Positions 1 to 10,984 of a stretch of 64,000 nucleotides of DNA are shown here, one piece after another (position 1 is the first letter of the stretch; every line of letters begins with the position of its first letter). Source of the stretch: Bemisia tabaci (taxonomy: Eukaryota > Arthropoda > Insecta > Hemiptera > Aleyrodidae); the NCBI RefSeq assembly GCF_918797505.1, contig NC_092793.1:85944411-86008410 (forward strand). Reading direction: 5' to 3'. The notes below the pieces were generated by a model. It saw nothing but the letters and a program-made list of their open reading frames with translations. It was not told the DNA's origin and ran no database searches. Position numbers and translations under genes: made by a program.

Positions 1-235
1 AAAAACATACGAAAAATACACATGAAAACATTGTTAAATCGCCTTTCACCTTTATCACAGGAGGATGTAAGATGTGCATAACCTCAATCTTGCTTGCTGA
101 TAACAGCCATCTTGTTTGTTTATTTACGGCCGTGAGAACATCGTATCAGCCTATTTTCACGCGACCAATGAAAAACCGGAACAGAAATGGCCATACTCTG
201 TCTATAAAGGTACTCTAGTTTGAACAGAATATTAA

Positions 236-400
236 CAGATATTTATTAGTTAACGAAGAGGAAAAATTAAGTTTTCAAGAAATTATGTTGACTACTTATT
301 CCAAAGTAAAATCAAGTATGACGGAAAGTCTGCAACGTCGCAAACGGAGATACGTGGTTTCGCACTTCGGTCGTCCACGTTTTTCCTACGCAAGTAGCAA
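236..400. repeat. Diverged relative of the 263-bp MITE
   Basis: This stretch resembles the right half of the MITE at 11303-11565 (a run containing GGAAAGTCTGC, ACGTCGCAAA and a cytosine-rich end). A second diverged copy lies at 63780-63905. No clear terminal inverted repeat is left. The rest of 1-610 contains no gene that I can recognise; its short open frames have no domain. Confidence 0.45.
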
Positions 401-610
401 AATAGAATTTTTTTCTAGAACAAAAATATTAAGAAAATTTCTAGAAAGAACAAAGAAAATGAGAGGTATCCAGAAAATAGAAAGAAAAAACGTTGCGAGT
501 CAAAAGTCTGACCAAAGAAAATAGATCAATTTCATAGGTCTACTTACTGTCAACTTTCCATTTGGAAAAAAAGAAAGAAAATTTATTGAAAGTAGAATTA
601 TTTTCTAGCA

Positions 611-1940
611 AAGAGCCGTATGCAAAAACGACATTTTTCGCCCCCCCCACTAAAATTTATTCAAACTTCATCTATCAGTTACTAATACTGGAGCGCTTCT
701 TTCCCCAAATTTTCAGACCCCCAACAAATTTTGGGGGCGCGCTAGGGGGGTGGAAGTCAAAACATGTGACCCTCAATATCTTTCGAACGAAACAAGATAT
801 TGAGACCCGGTTTGGACGAAAAATCGTCTAAAATTGCATACTTTAAGATTCGAAAGGTCAAAATCCCAAAATTAAATTTTTAACTTAACTTATGTGTTTT
901 TTTTCAGTTTTTGAGGAAAAACAATTTCTTTTAAACAGATTAAACTGAAATTTCACATTTTTTGATTTGAACCAAAACCAGTTTTTTAAATTCGTCTTTT
1001 TCCGCATCCAACGAGTGGTCGTATAAGCTGGAGAACCGAACGGTTCCGGAGTTATGATCGATTGAAGTTTCCGCTCTACGCGCGCAGACCGATTTTCGCG
1101 CACAAAAAAGTCGGATTTGACTGATATTAAATCAGATTTAATGTTCAAACTTAGCAAAATGCACTATTAGGGACTCTAGAGGGTCGCTGAGTCCAGTAAT
1201 TATAGATACTTCCAAAAAATTCACGTTTTTAAAATTACAGCTCCAGCGTACAGGACCACTGAGCGGCCTGTCGGCGCTCAGTGGGCCTCTAAAATAGCGC
1301 TACGGAGCTGTAATTTTAAAAACGTGAATTTTTTGGAAGTATCTGTAATTACTGGACTCAGCGACCCTCAAGAGTTCCTAATAGTGCATTTTGCTCAGTT
1401 TGAACATTAAATCTGATTTAATAACAGTCAAATCCGACTTTTTTGCGCGCGAAAATCGGTCGGCGCGCGTTGAGCGGAAACTTCAATCGATCATAACTCC
1501 GGAACCGTTTGGTTCCCCAGCTTACACGACCACTCGTTGGATGCGGAAAAAGACGAACAATTTAAAAAACTGGTTTTGGTTCAAATCAAAAAATGTGAAA
1601 TTTCAGTTTAATCTGTTTAAAAGAAATTGTTTTTCCTCAAAAACTGAAAAAAAGCACCTAAGTTAAGTTAAAAATTTAATTTTGGGATTTTGACCTATAG
1701 AATCTTAAAGTATGCAATTTTAGACGATTTTTCGTCCAAACCGGGTCTCAATGTCTTGTTTCGTTCGAAAGATATCGAGGGTCACAGGTTTTGACTTCCA
1801 CCCCCCGTAGCGCGCCCCAAAAATTTGTTGGGGGTCTGATAATTTGGGGAAAGAAGCGCTCCAGTATTAGTAACTGATAGACGAAGTTTGAATAAGTTTT
1901 AGTGGGGGGGCGAAAAATGTCGTTTTCGCATACGGCTCTT
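611..1940. repeat. 1.33-kb near-perfect palindrome (foldback)
   Basis: The left arm begins AAGAGCCGTATGC at 611 and the right arm ends GCATACGGCTCTT at 1940; the symmetry centre is near 1275. The arms match with scattered substitutions over about 650 bp each, leaving a very short loop around the sequence CTCAGTGG near 1260-1290. The open frames at 885-1157 (minus) and 1391-1666 (plus) are the same arm sequence read from both sides and are not genes. A degraded copy of one arm is at 15605-16140. The element type is not known to me; it looks like a non-autonomous foldback DNA transposon. Confidence 0.85.
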
Positions 1941-3489
1941 TCTTAATGTTTTCTTTTAAGAAAATGCAAGGAAAAAATGTATTTCTTTCTATGTTCTTGT
2001 GTCAATTTTCTAGATCTACTTTATACCTATTTTCTTTCAAGAAAATTGTTCTATCTAGAAAGTAGACATTTTCTTGATGAGCGCCACCTAGAAAGTAGAT
2101 GACAATGCTACTTGGGTAGTTATTCATAATTCATTGACACTACGGCTCCTCCGCAGGAGAAATTTATGTAAGTTCCAGCGATGGAAGTATTTATGCGCAG
2201 GAAATATTATCGAGGACTCAATCACTCATCATCTTCTACACCTTAGACACTCACCCAAGTAGCATCGATTGCAATACATTGCATTTACGAAGTAAAATCA
2301 GAGTGTTGTGTTTGTTGCCAATTTACAGACTGAAGGCGCACAACTTATTGAAATTCAGTGCAAAATGATTGAAATAAGTTGCAAGTTTTCGTTGCTAAAG
2401 TAACAAGAGTAACAAATCAAATTTTGTAAAATTTATTCGAGCCTTTTGAAAGTTTTCTCACCGTCTCTGCGTTATACCAACCCTATTCTTCTCTGGATCA
2501 TAGTCCGGGTGCAAGCTTTAATGTTTAGGGTCCCGGGTGCCTACTAATGATTGAAGTGTAGGAGATGTCTTAATCTCCTCGTCTTGATGTCTAGAAACTG
2601 AATTCCGATGTTGTCATTCTCAATATGCGAAAAGACGTCCCCTATCAAAGATGGCAGCCAAACAACCCCCGTTGGGATGAAAATTAAGGGAACAACTCTT
2701 TTGGTCGACTGAGGGGTCAATTTAGATGTACTTTTGGTTGTAGAATTTAAATCTGCTGTCCAAGTATAACTTCGACCTTCTTTGAGATCCAAAATACAAC
2801 ATGGCGGTCAAATGTGGGCCAAAGTCGGGGTAAGGGACGTGTGCTCCTCACAGTGCTGAATGTAGCTTGAATGTGGAAGTCATCGATCCGATGCCTTTTT
2901 GCGCGATTCAAAATTCAGCAACGAGGCTCAGCGACCATCGGATAATGTCGGATTTGTCTAAAATATTCGAATAAATTTGATACAAATCTGGATGAAATTA
3001 ACTCGAATTTGTAAACTTTCAGCAGTTTAGAGCTGACTGTTGACTTCCATATTCAGCTGCCAAATTCAGCGTGCGATTCCAGCATCACTCTAAAGAGAGA
3101 CACTAGAGTTAACGACAACCAAGATAAGTTTTCTCGAATATAATACACGATTAGCCGTTAAGACTATGAATATAAACGTCGTAATAATGCATTCGAGTAA
3201 TTAGTTCTCGTTGCGATATGCAAAAAAACTATACCTACATTCTCAGCCATTTTGTATTTACATTTACTTACATCGTGCGCCATTTTTGGATCCCAAGATC
3301 TCCATACAGCCAAAGACGGCGGAGCCAATCAAAACTCATATCCATCAATATCCATTTGGCGATAGTCTCGCTATCAAGGTAAGTACTTACTCTAGCTTTT
3401 CAGCTTTAATATCGAAATTTTGAATTTTTTTAACCACACCACCAGTTTTCCCATGAAAGAGGTATATGCATCTCCCATAAGAATTCGGC
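1941..3489. other. Unassigned stretch with two transposon-like termini
   Basis: No coding region is recognised. GCTACTTGGGT at 2107-2117 and CCCAAGTAGCA at 2254-2264 look like the right and left ends of the CCC[AT]AGTAGC-type elements seen intact at 18383-18722. No matching partner ends were found, so both may be remnants. Around 2560-2830 there is weak similarity to the 'aagatggcgg' type repeats found elsewhere in the window. Confidence 0.4.
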
Positions 3490-3651
3490 CCCTACTGTAA
3501 TGATTGTCTTGTAGGTACTGATAATTGTCTTTTGTTCTGGTACCCAAAATCTGATGCTCAGAATTCTTTTTTTTCATTAAAAAGTGATAATATCCATACT
3601 AGGTACCAAATCACAGAAGCCACTCAAGATGAAAGTAACAAGCATGCCAAT
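3490..3651 (+). repeat. Dispersed repeat R1, 5' part
   Basis: The segment contains GGTACCCAAAATC, CAGAATTC and ends GCATGCCAAT. It matches 20745-20890, which ends GCATACCAAT and continues directly into the other half of R1 (20891-21300). Here R1 is interrupted at 3651 by the element 3652-12447, and its second half resumes at 12448 and, in the duplicated copy, near 13970. Confidence 0.7.
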
Positions 3652-3795
3652 CCCTAGTAAAAATGATCACCTAAAAATATGGTGACATCACCTCACCAAA
3701 CTTAGGTGAGGTGATTTTTGGAACAGGTGATGTCACCTAAAATTATAGGTGATGTCACCCAAAACTACGTGTAGGTGATGTCACCTAGCATTGTG
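3652..3795. repeat. Left subterminal motif array (AGGTGATGTCACCT)
   Basis: Five to six copies of AGGTGA-NN-TCACCT or its variants lie within about 130 bp, in both orientations. Arrays of the same motif are at the right end, 12316-12447, and in the duplicated right end, 13838-13969. Short repeated motifs near the ends are known as transposase-binding sites in CACTA/EnSpm elements; that role here is inference. Confidence 0.8.
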
Positions 3796-3928
3796 TGGCC
3801 GTGAAAAAAGCCCCCCCCCCCCCCGAAAAAAAAATGGGTTATATGTACGGGGATTCTTTCAAAAACTGTGATAAATGGCACCCATGTGACACCATTAGGC
3901 ACTTGCGTTGGAATTTCGATACAGACTT

Positions 3929-4005
3929 TTTTGCCTGCTCCGGGGATTGAACCTCGGACCTCCGTAACACTGAACGAAGACCGTACCTACTATAGTCAGG
4001 GGGCA
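3929..4005 (-). ncRNA. tRNA-derived SINE-like fragment
   Basis: Read on the minus strand, there is a box-B-like GGTTCAATCCCC followed by the complement of a stem sequence, with a degenerate box-A-like stretch about 50 bp upstream. The acceptor ends do not pair convincingly, so this is not a working tRNA; a SINE head or tRNA pseudogene is the best call. It lies inside the left part of the element 3652-12447. Confidence 0.45.
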
Positions 4006-4231
4006 TACGTATTCCCGTGTGCAGATTCGTGAAGGCATATTGTGTGATACATCAATCTCTTCGTTTTGATGTCTAGAAAAAGAAAATCGATGATGGCCAT
4101 CTCAAACTTCATACAAACCCCCCCAAATTCAAGATGGCGGCCAAAATGCCGGTTTGGGGTAAGTTGAAAGTTGAGAAGTTTGCAAATACGTTACTTGAAG
4201 TTTGCAAATACGTCGTGTCGGGTGTCGATTC

Positions 4232-4430
4232 TGCAGTAAGGCTATGTGGCATCATAGCCTTACTCAATAGGGTGTGTGCCCGACCTGGCAACGGGGCACC
4301 CACAGACAGACTGGCCACTAGCCAGAGCCAGCCCCTTCCTGTTCAAGTCGTGATTTCGTTATAATCGTTATAATAAACATCTTTGAGTGATCATCAGCGT
4401 CTCATTTATTTCGGCTACCGACCCACATCA
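4232..4430 (+). repeat. LTR-1 5' LTR
   Basis: Starts TGCAG, ends ACATCA. An AATAAA polyadenylation signal lies near 4371 within GTTATAATAAACATC. The nearly identical 3' copy is at 9819. Confidence 0.92.
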
Positions 4431-4445
4431 TGGCGACGAGGATAA
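4431..4445 (+). other. LTR-1 primer-binding site
   Basis: TGGCGACGAGGATAA begins directly after the LTR's terminal CA. LTR-2 has almost the same bases after its 5' LTR (TTGGCGACGAGGATT). TGG pairs with a tRNA CCA end; the primer tRNA is not identified. Confidence 0.75.
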
Positions 4446-4789
4446 CGTGACGGAAATCAGCGAATTCACCTGATCAGCTAAGAACTGGGAACTGGCCATG
4501 CACCTGTTAGGCCACCATGCTCACTGCCGCAGATCATCAGAAGAAAATGGGTAAATAGATTGTTTTAACTCATCCCCCGACACGACGCTCAAGCAGAATC
4601 CACAGCTACAGTGATTTCAGTGAATTTTATCCTATCGATTTAGTTCGAATTGTTTTTAATTTTTATAATGTCTTAGTCTCCATGCTCTTCAAGGTTATGA
4701 CTGATAACAGTACCAGATGAGGCACCTATCATTATTATAGGCTAAGCAATTATTGCATTCAAGAATCTCTCATACTCGCAATTAAAACA

Positions 4790-7441
4790 ATGGAATTGCG
4801 AACTCCCGATCCCCTTTCTCTCAGTGGAAACGTCCATGAAAACCTGAAACGTTTCAAAAAACAGTGGTCCAATTACAGTATAGGCTACGAATTAGACAAG
4901 AAAGATGAGAAAGTCCAAGTCGCTATCTTTCTCAATATATTGGGCACTGACGCAGAAGAAATTCTTAACACCCTCATCATTACTGACGCTCAAAAGAAAA
5001 CAGTAGATGGTCTTCTAAAAGTTCTAACTGAATTTGCCAAGCCTAAACTAAACATAGCTTACTGTAGATACTTGTTCAATACGAGAGATCAACAAGAAGG
5101 GGAATCATTCGATCAATTTTATATGGCAATTAGAAAATTAGCCGAAGATTGTGGATTCGAAAAGCTGAGAGATTCACTTATCAGAGACCGAATCATCATA
5201 GGCATCCATAATGTTCAACTGAGAGAACGTCTCCTCGGCGAGGAACTGCCGCTAGAGAAAGTAGTTTCCTTGTGCCTCTCCGTCGAAGCAGGAAAGAAAA
5301 GGTCGAATGAAGTCAATCAACCCAAAGCATCAAGTGTTGATCTAGTCAATAGTGGAAGATTTCAAGGCAACCCCTCAAATCAAGGCAACAACTTCGCTGG
5401 ACGAGCTCGAAACAACAACTCTGGACAAGGACGAAACAACAACTTCGGACAAGGATACAACCATCAAAGCAGGTACAACTCGCCCAATCAACAGCAGCCG
5501 TCAAGAATCATTGATTGTCGTTCCTGCGGTCTACAACATCCTGTGCGACAGTGTCCTGCTTATCGGCAGCAATGTAAAAAATGCTTGGGTCGAAATCATT
5601 TTGAAAAAATGTGCCGTATTAACGAAGTGATTTGTCCTGAAAATTCAGCACCTTCAGTGCACCTTGATGAAGTCGAAGCTTCAGATTATGTTTATATCTC
5701 AGAAATTAGTTGCATTCCACATAATTTTCCAAAGTCCTTTTCAAATCCCCCTATTACTGATTATAATCTGAGCAAGTGCGGTAAAAGCTCTGAAAGTGAA
5801 GCGAGTGCGGGTCGCAATCAAAAAGCAAGCTATCAAACGCATCATGCTAATCAATCAAATCATGTAAATGTAAATGTAGTTTCTTCCGCTGAGACAAATG
5901 AGTTCTGGATGCAACAATTGCTGGTTAATAATTCTTTCATTGATTTCAAAATCGACACCGGTGCCGAAATAAATATTTTACCGTGGCATCTTTATCAAAA
6001 AGTTAAGACTTTAAGTGATGATTTAGTTCCCAATACAACAAGGGTTCTGGGATATGGCGGAGCTCCTATCGAAACTTTTGGTAACGTAACCTTAAAATGT
6101 CAATTACCCAATACTAGTGTTCCTTATACAATTAAGTTCACTGTAACCAAAACAGGCTCTACCCCTCTGTTAAGCCTACAAACATCAGTACAACTTGGCC
6201 TAATTTTTAAAAAACAAATAGATTATGTGTCTGCCTTCACTGATGAAGCTGCAGTTCTTGCAAAATTTCCCAAACAGTTTTCCGGCGTTGGAGAATTTCC
6301 AGACGTAGTTGACTTATTTGTTTCACCTAATGCAATCCCATCAAATGATCCACCGAGAAGATTGCCGCATAAAATTAGAACTCCCCTGCGAGATAAATTA
6401 AATGCATTACAATCTTTGAACATAATCTCAAATGATGTCAAGAATGTAATATGGTTCAGTAACCTAGTCGTTGTGGAAAAAGATGATGGATCCATCAGGG
6501 TGTGCTTAGATCCTAATCGATTGAATAAACATATTAAAAGAGAACTTTTTCTCATACCATCCTTTGAAGAAATTAAACTTAAACTCACAAACAAAAAGTT
6601 GTTCACTGTTCTAGATATTAAGGATGGATTTTGGCATTGTAAATTGTCTCCAGAATCAACAAAGTACGTTGGGTTTCACACACCGTTTGGAAGTTTCAAA
6701 TTTTTGAGACTACCGTTTGGAATAATTTGTGCCCCAGAAATTTTTCAAAAAGTATTAACCAAATACTTCGGTGATATTCCGAATGTAATCATCTATTTTG
6801 ACGATATACTAATTTGCGGTGAAACTGAAGAAGAGCATGACAGAGCTTTTGCAGAGGTAATGCGAAGAGCAGAGGAACTGAATATTAAGTTTAATAAATC
6901 TAAATTTCAATTTAAAAAGACATCTATTAATTACATGGGGCACGTTCTCAATCAGGAAGGAATTAGCCCAAATCCAGAATACTTGGAGGCCATTTTACAA
7001 TTAACAAATCCAAATAATCGTAAGGAATTACAAAGTTTTTTGGGGAGTGTGAATTATGTCCGTGAATATATTCCTCATCTTGCGGACCTGATTCAGCCTT
7101 TTCGAGGACTGCTTAAAAAGAATTCAATGTTCACATGGCAACAGATACATACTGAGAACTTCAATAAAATAAAAGAGGCAGTTTGTGCAATAAGCAGTCT
7201 AGCTAATTTTAACCCAGCAAAAAAGATAACTCTGCAATGTGACGCGTCTCAATTTGGTCTGGGAGCTTGTCTCTTGCAAGAAAAAAGACCTATAGCTTTT
7301 GCGTCTCGTAACTTATCTGATGCGGAATGTCGCTACGCACAGATCGAAAAGAACTTCTCAGTATTGTATTTGGAACCAAACGTTTTCATAACATTGTATA
7401 TGGTTATAAAATTTATGTTGAAAATGATCATAAACCCTTAG
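4790..7441 (+). pseudogene. LTR-1 gag-protease-reverse transcriptase-RNase H (frameshifted)
   Basis: An 883-codon frame from ATG 4790. A capsid-like region covers about residues 1-180. A glutamine/asparagine-rich stretch (about 185-240) is followed by two zinc knuckles at about 243-280 (C-x2-C-x4-H-x4-C spacing). The aspartic protease has D-T-G at about 387-390, the reverse transcriptase YFDD at about 668, and the RNase H a CDAS-type motif near 816. The frame leaves the conserved RNase H sequence near nucleotide 7345, where a one-base loss in a run of A is likely; the last 30 or so residues are out of frame. The continuation is at 7327-7674. The start is the first ATG after the leader and begins a gag-like sequence. 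Confidence 0.9.
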
Positions 7442-7674
7442 AGCCTAGTTTTCAGAAAAATATTTCTCAAATTATGTCAAATCGCCTACAGAGACTACTA
7501 CTCAAACTGCTACCGTATGACCTAGAAGTAAAATATATTCCAGGAAAAAATATGTATCTAGCCGATCTGCTCTCAAGAAACTTTTTAAATGGTAAGCCAG
7601 AGGATTTTATCCCATTAAATGAGGTGGTTCACTGTATTGAGACCAACTTTGAATTATCACCCCAAAATTCCTAG
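7327..7674 (+). pseudogene. LTR-1 RNase H continuation (shifted frame)
   Basis: This frame continues the RNase H domain: conserved KELLS..V...KRFH and the DHKPL region near 7420, then the 'NRLQRLLLKL' and 'GKNMYLADLLSR' type segments that end RNase H and connect to integrase in gypsy elements. The first codons before about 7345 are only overlap with the previous frame. The frame ends at a stop at 7672, after which the coding continues in another frame. It could not be made as a separate protein. Confidence 0.88.
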
Positions 7675-7703
7675 AACTGCAAAAAGCTACATGTAGTGAC
7701 CCA

Positions 7704-9152
7704 ATGTTAGAACGTGTGAAGCAAATGCATTTACAAGACTGGAACAGTTGTAACGATGAGGCCCCTAAACCTTTCTATAAGATCAGGCATGAAATTGCAA
7801 TGAATAACGATATTATATATTTTAAAAACCGATTAATCATTCCAACTGAATTAAAAACAGTTTACCTAAAATTACTGCATGGAGACTCGCATTTAGGGAT
7901 CAGCAAAACAATAGAAAAGGCTAAATTAATTGTCTACTGGCCTACTTATATCAAAGACATAGAAAATTATATAAAAGCGTGTCCCACGTGTAGTAAATTT
8001 CTACCAAAAAATGTAAAGGAGCCTTTGATTTCTCACACCATTCCTAACTTGCCGTTTCACAAGGTAGGATCTGATATAGCAGAGTTTGCAGGAAAATCTT
8101 TCTTAATTCTAACTGATTACTACTCGAAATGGCTTGAGGTGAGACCCATGAGAAATAAAACGTCTTTAGAAGTAATCAGACTTTTTAAAGAGATTTTCAA
8201 AATTCACGGTATTCCAGCGCTTGTCATTGCAGATAACCAGCCATTTGGTTCTTTTGAGTTAAGTCAATTCGCTAAACAGTTCAATTTCAAAATCCAAACA
8301 TCGAGTCCTAAATACCCACAATCCAATGGCATGGCAGAAAACGGGGTGAAAAGAGCCAAAATGCTGCTAAGAAAAGTCACAGAAAGCAAAGGCGACTTGG
8401 ATCTCGCTATTTTGGAATATAACAATTCTCCTATCCCAGCTCTTGGAGCGTCTCCTGCTCAACTGCTAATGAATCGAGTCCTCCGAACAAATGTACCAGT
8501 GTCTCAAAAAGTTTTGGTCCCTCAGATCATCAATGTCTCAGAAAAAATGAGGGAACATCAGAGAAAAACAGAGAGTCACTATAACCAAAGTAGTAAACCT
8601 AAACAAGAGTTTCTAGAGAATGAAAAGATCTTCATTAGAGAACAAGATGACCGCTGGTATCCAGGGAGAATAATTAAAAAGTTGGAAGCTCCAAGATCAT
8701 ATCTAGTATCTAAGGAAGACGGGGGAACCATTGTACGAAACTCAAAATTTCTAAGGAAAAATTATTGTAATTCTAGGACAGAAAACGATGTTAACCCCTA
8801 CTTGTTTTATTTACCACAAGGGAACACTGATAATGAACATAACATAAATGCTGCTAATCAGGTTGCTCCAATTCAAACTTTCAATCTGGCTCCTCCGATT
8901 AAAAATCCAACTGAAAATTCCCTTAACTCTGTCTCATCAGATGACTCTAGTGAAATCACTGTAATTGAACCTAATGTGCCAAAAGAAAAAGTCACAAATG
9001 AGGAGACAGAAAGTACAGATGAAGAAGATTTTTTGGGATTTGAGACAGAACCAAGCACTTCAACACCTAAGGAGGTCATATTCAATCAAAAATTAAGACA
9101 TGGTGGACGAGGTATTCCCAAAAAACTCGGAAATGACTTTGTAAGGAAGTGA
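7704..9152 (+). CDS. LTR-1 integrase
   Basis: 482 codons if the ATG at 7704 is used; the same frame is open from about 7650, so the true protein is part of a polyprotein. The zinc-binding H-H-C-C region lies at about residues 58-95 (HGDSHLG ... CPTC). The catalytic core has Asp at about 122 (GSDIAEF), Asp at about 176 (ADN) and Glu at about 211 (MAEN). A C-terminal region with 'DRWYPGRI' resembles the gypsy GPY/F-like module, followed by an acidic serine-rich tail. Integrase inserts the cDNA into the host chromosome. The core residues look intact. Confidence 0.9.
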   Translation: MLERVKQMHLQDWNSCNDEAPKPFYKIRHEIAMNNDIIYFKNRLIIPTELKTVYLKLLHGDSHLGISKTIEKAKLIVYWPTYIKDIENYIKACPTCSKFLPKNVKEPLISHTIPNLPFHKVGSDIAEFAGKSFLILTDYYSKWLEVRPMRNKTSLEVIRLFKEIFKIHGIPALVIADNQPFGSFELSQFAKQFNFKIQTSSPKYPQSNGMAENGVKRAKMLLRKVTESKGDLDLAILEYNNSPIPALGASPAQLLMNRVLRTNVPVSQKVLVPQIINVSEKMREHQRKTESHYNQSSKPKQEFLENEKIFIREQDDRWYPGRIIKKLEAPRSYLVSKEDGGTIVRNSKFLRKNYCNSRTENDVNPYLFYLPQGNTDNEHNINAANQVAPIQTFNLAPPIKNPTENSLNSVSSDDSSEITVIEPNVPKEKVTNEETESTDEEDFLGFETEPSTSTPKEVIFNQKLRHGGRGIPKKLGNDFVRK

Positions 9153-9411
9153 ATTAATTAGAGTGCTACCTGATGTAAGTACTAATATGAAAAAACTGTG
9201 TATCAAAGCAAGTGACTACTCATTTCTTCCTGTGTATTTGCCTCGTGAACAATGTTCAATCTATTTAATTGTGATATTGATTTTAATTAATGTATAAAAT
9301 GAAACTAGTCAAATGAAATACCAATTTAAAAGTACCTATGACTGGGGTTCCCACCCCTAACCTTTGTATTGTAATTATCTCAAGTAAATTAGTGGTAACA
9401 TAAGTTACTCA

Positions 9412-9690
9412 ATACGCCCAATAGCGACATTAAGTGTATCTAAGCCAATGGCTACATTAATAATTCATTACGCCCAATGGCTACATTAGTAGTTTCTCAG
9501 CCCAATGGCTACATTAATAATTCATTACGTCCAATGGCGACATTATTAGTTTCTCAGCCCAATGGCTACATAAATAATTCATTACGCCCAATGGCGACAT
9601 TATCAGTTTCTAAGCCCAATGGCTACATAAATAATTCATTACGCCCAATGGCGACATTATTATTTTCTCAGCCCAATGGCTACATTACTA
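9412..9690 (+). repeat. 57-bp tandem repeat upstream of the LTR-1 purine tract
   Basis: About five copies of a 57-bp unit, each made of two 28-29-bp halves containing CCCAATGGC(G/T)ACATTA. Because 57 is divisible by 3 the array is open in one frame (19-residue repeats), but no promoter or context supports a protein. The array lies between integrase and the 3' LTR. Confidence 0.85.
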
Positions 9691-9769
9691 AGCTCCATAC
9701 AGCTTTATTTTGCTCAGAAAGCAACATGAATGTGGAAATATCCCACACATAATCACGCACCAAGTGCTT

Positions 9770-9777
<8 letters not shown>

Positions 9778-9812
<35 letters not shown>

Positions 9813-9818
9813 GGGAGG
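9778..9818 (+). other. LTR-1 polypurine tract
   Basis: A long A run followed by TCGGGAGG directly abuts the TG that opens the 3' LTR. This is the expected position of the plus-strand primer. The length of the A run may be a sequencing or assembly variable. Confidence 0.75.
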
Positions 9819-10017
9819 TGCAGTAAGGCTATGTGGCATCATAGCCTTACTCAATAGGGTGTGTGCCCGACCTGGCAACGGGGCACCTACAGACAGACTG
9901 GCCACTAGCCAGAGCCAGCCCCTTCCTGTTCAAGTCGTGATTTCGTTATAATCGTTATAATAAACATCTTTGAGTGATCATCAGCGTCTCATTTATTTCG
10001 GCTACCGACCCACATCA
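9819..10017 (+). repeat. LTR-1 3' LTR
   Basis: 199 bp, TG to CA; it matches the 5' LTR at 4232 with very few differences (one seen, at GGGGCACCT against GGGGCACCC). Confidence 0.92.
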
Positions 10018-10984
10018 GGTTCTTATGTATTTTTGATCGTAGAATCCGAATTTTCAGTCAAAAGTTAGCCTAAAGATTATTTTTAGGCCAAAATCCAAGA
10101 TGGCGTCCAAAAATACCTCTTACGGGTACTAATTTGCCTATTCGGGTCTACATGCATTGTGAGGTATCAATTATTAGGTTTTCAGGGTCGTAGAGTTCGA
10201 AAATGAGGTCAATTTTCCGCTGCGACTCTCAAGAAGCCCTAAAATCAAAGATGGCGCCCAAAATGGCCGCCGGTCTTACGGATGAAACTGCCATTTAGGG
10301 CAGCTGTAACAAACAATACGTTCAAAATTTAGTTTCTTGGGTCAAGAAGTTCGAATAGGAGATCAGATGTTTACTCCTACAAAAATTAAGCCCCGAATCG
10401 AAAATGGCTGCCGACATTGTTGCCAGTTAGAGGCGCAGACCGGTAAATGACTGATATTAAGGGATTTGCCAAAGGAGGGGTTTCGATAAGGGCCGTTGTT
10501 GGGCCCATACCCTGAAATTCTTCAAGTCTACGATTGTTCGTTCATTTAAAGTCTAAAGTTTGCGGAATGGATCATGATTTGGTCATTTTCGATTTATGTA
10601 GGGGTCTAATACTGGCCAAAACATGAGACTAAAGGCCGATTTTGGCGAAAAATGCGGGGTTTTTGACTTTCGACGCGCTGTTCCATAACGATCCCATCAT
10701 TGGAAGAGCAAACTTTCCTTCAAGTACGTTCACTAAGGATGTAAGATAGTCACTTTGGCCAATTTTCGTTAACGGCAAACCTTGCGCTCAGAGTTAAAAC
10801 GATTTTCTAAGAATTTTCTTGTTTTTCATCATTATTTAAAATGGCATAAAACGGGCGACTCCATCTTAAACCAGAAATACATTCCTTGGCCGAAAATGTA
10901 CGCAGCTGGTCAAGACCTTCCTCCAAAAAATTTATGGATCAAGGCCTCCCCCCCCCCCAAAAAAAAGAAAAACCTGTGTTGCCA
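10018..10984. other. Repeat-derived stretch, no gene
   Basis: 10080-10420 holds degenerate repeats around AAGATGGCG(T/C)CC. 10477-10790 is a diverged copy of the arm of the 2.2-kb palindrome at 59098-61321: it has AAAGGAGGGGTTTCGATAAG near its start and GATCATGATTTGG further on. No coding potential is recognised. Confidence 0.6.

Larger units (their letters stand above)
4232..10017 (+). mobile_element. LTR-1: Ty3/gypsy LTR retrotransposon
   Basis: Two 199-bp LTRs (4232-4430 and 9819-10017) begin TGCAGTAAGG and end CCACATCA, with only about one substitution between the parts I compared, so the insertion is young. Flanks are GATTC and GGTTC, a near-matching 5-bp duplication. In order: LTR, primer-binding site, gag, protease, reverse transcriptase, RNase H, integrase, a 57-bp tandem repeat, purine tract, LTR. 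No envelope gene is visible. The coding region needs at least two frame changes (about 7345 and 7660), so this copy is probably inactive. Confidence 0.93.

Noticed and set aside
9477..9752. Small repetitive protein gene
   Set aside because: The open frame exists because the 57-bp repeat length is a multiple of three; it lies in the 3' non-coding part of LTR-1.
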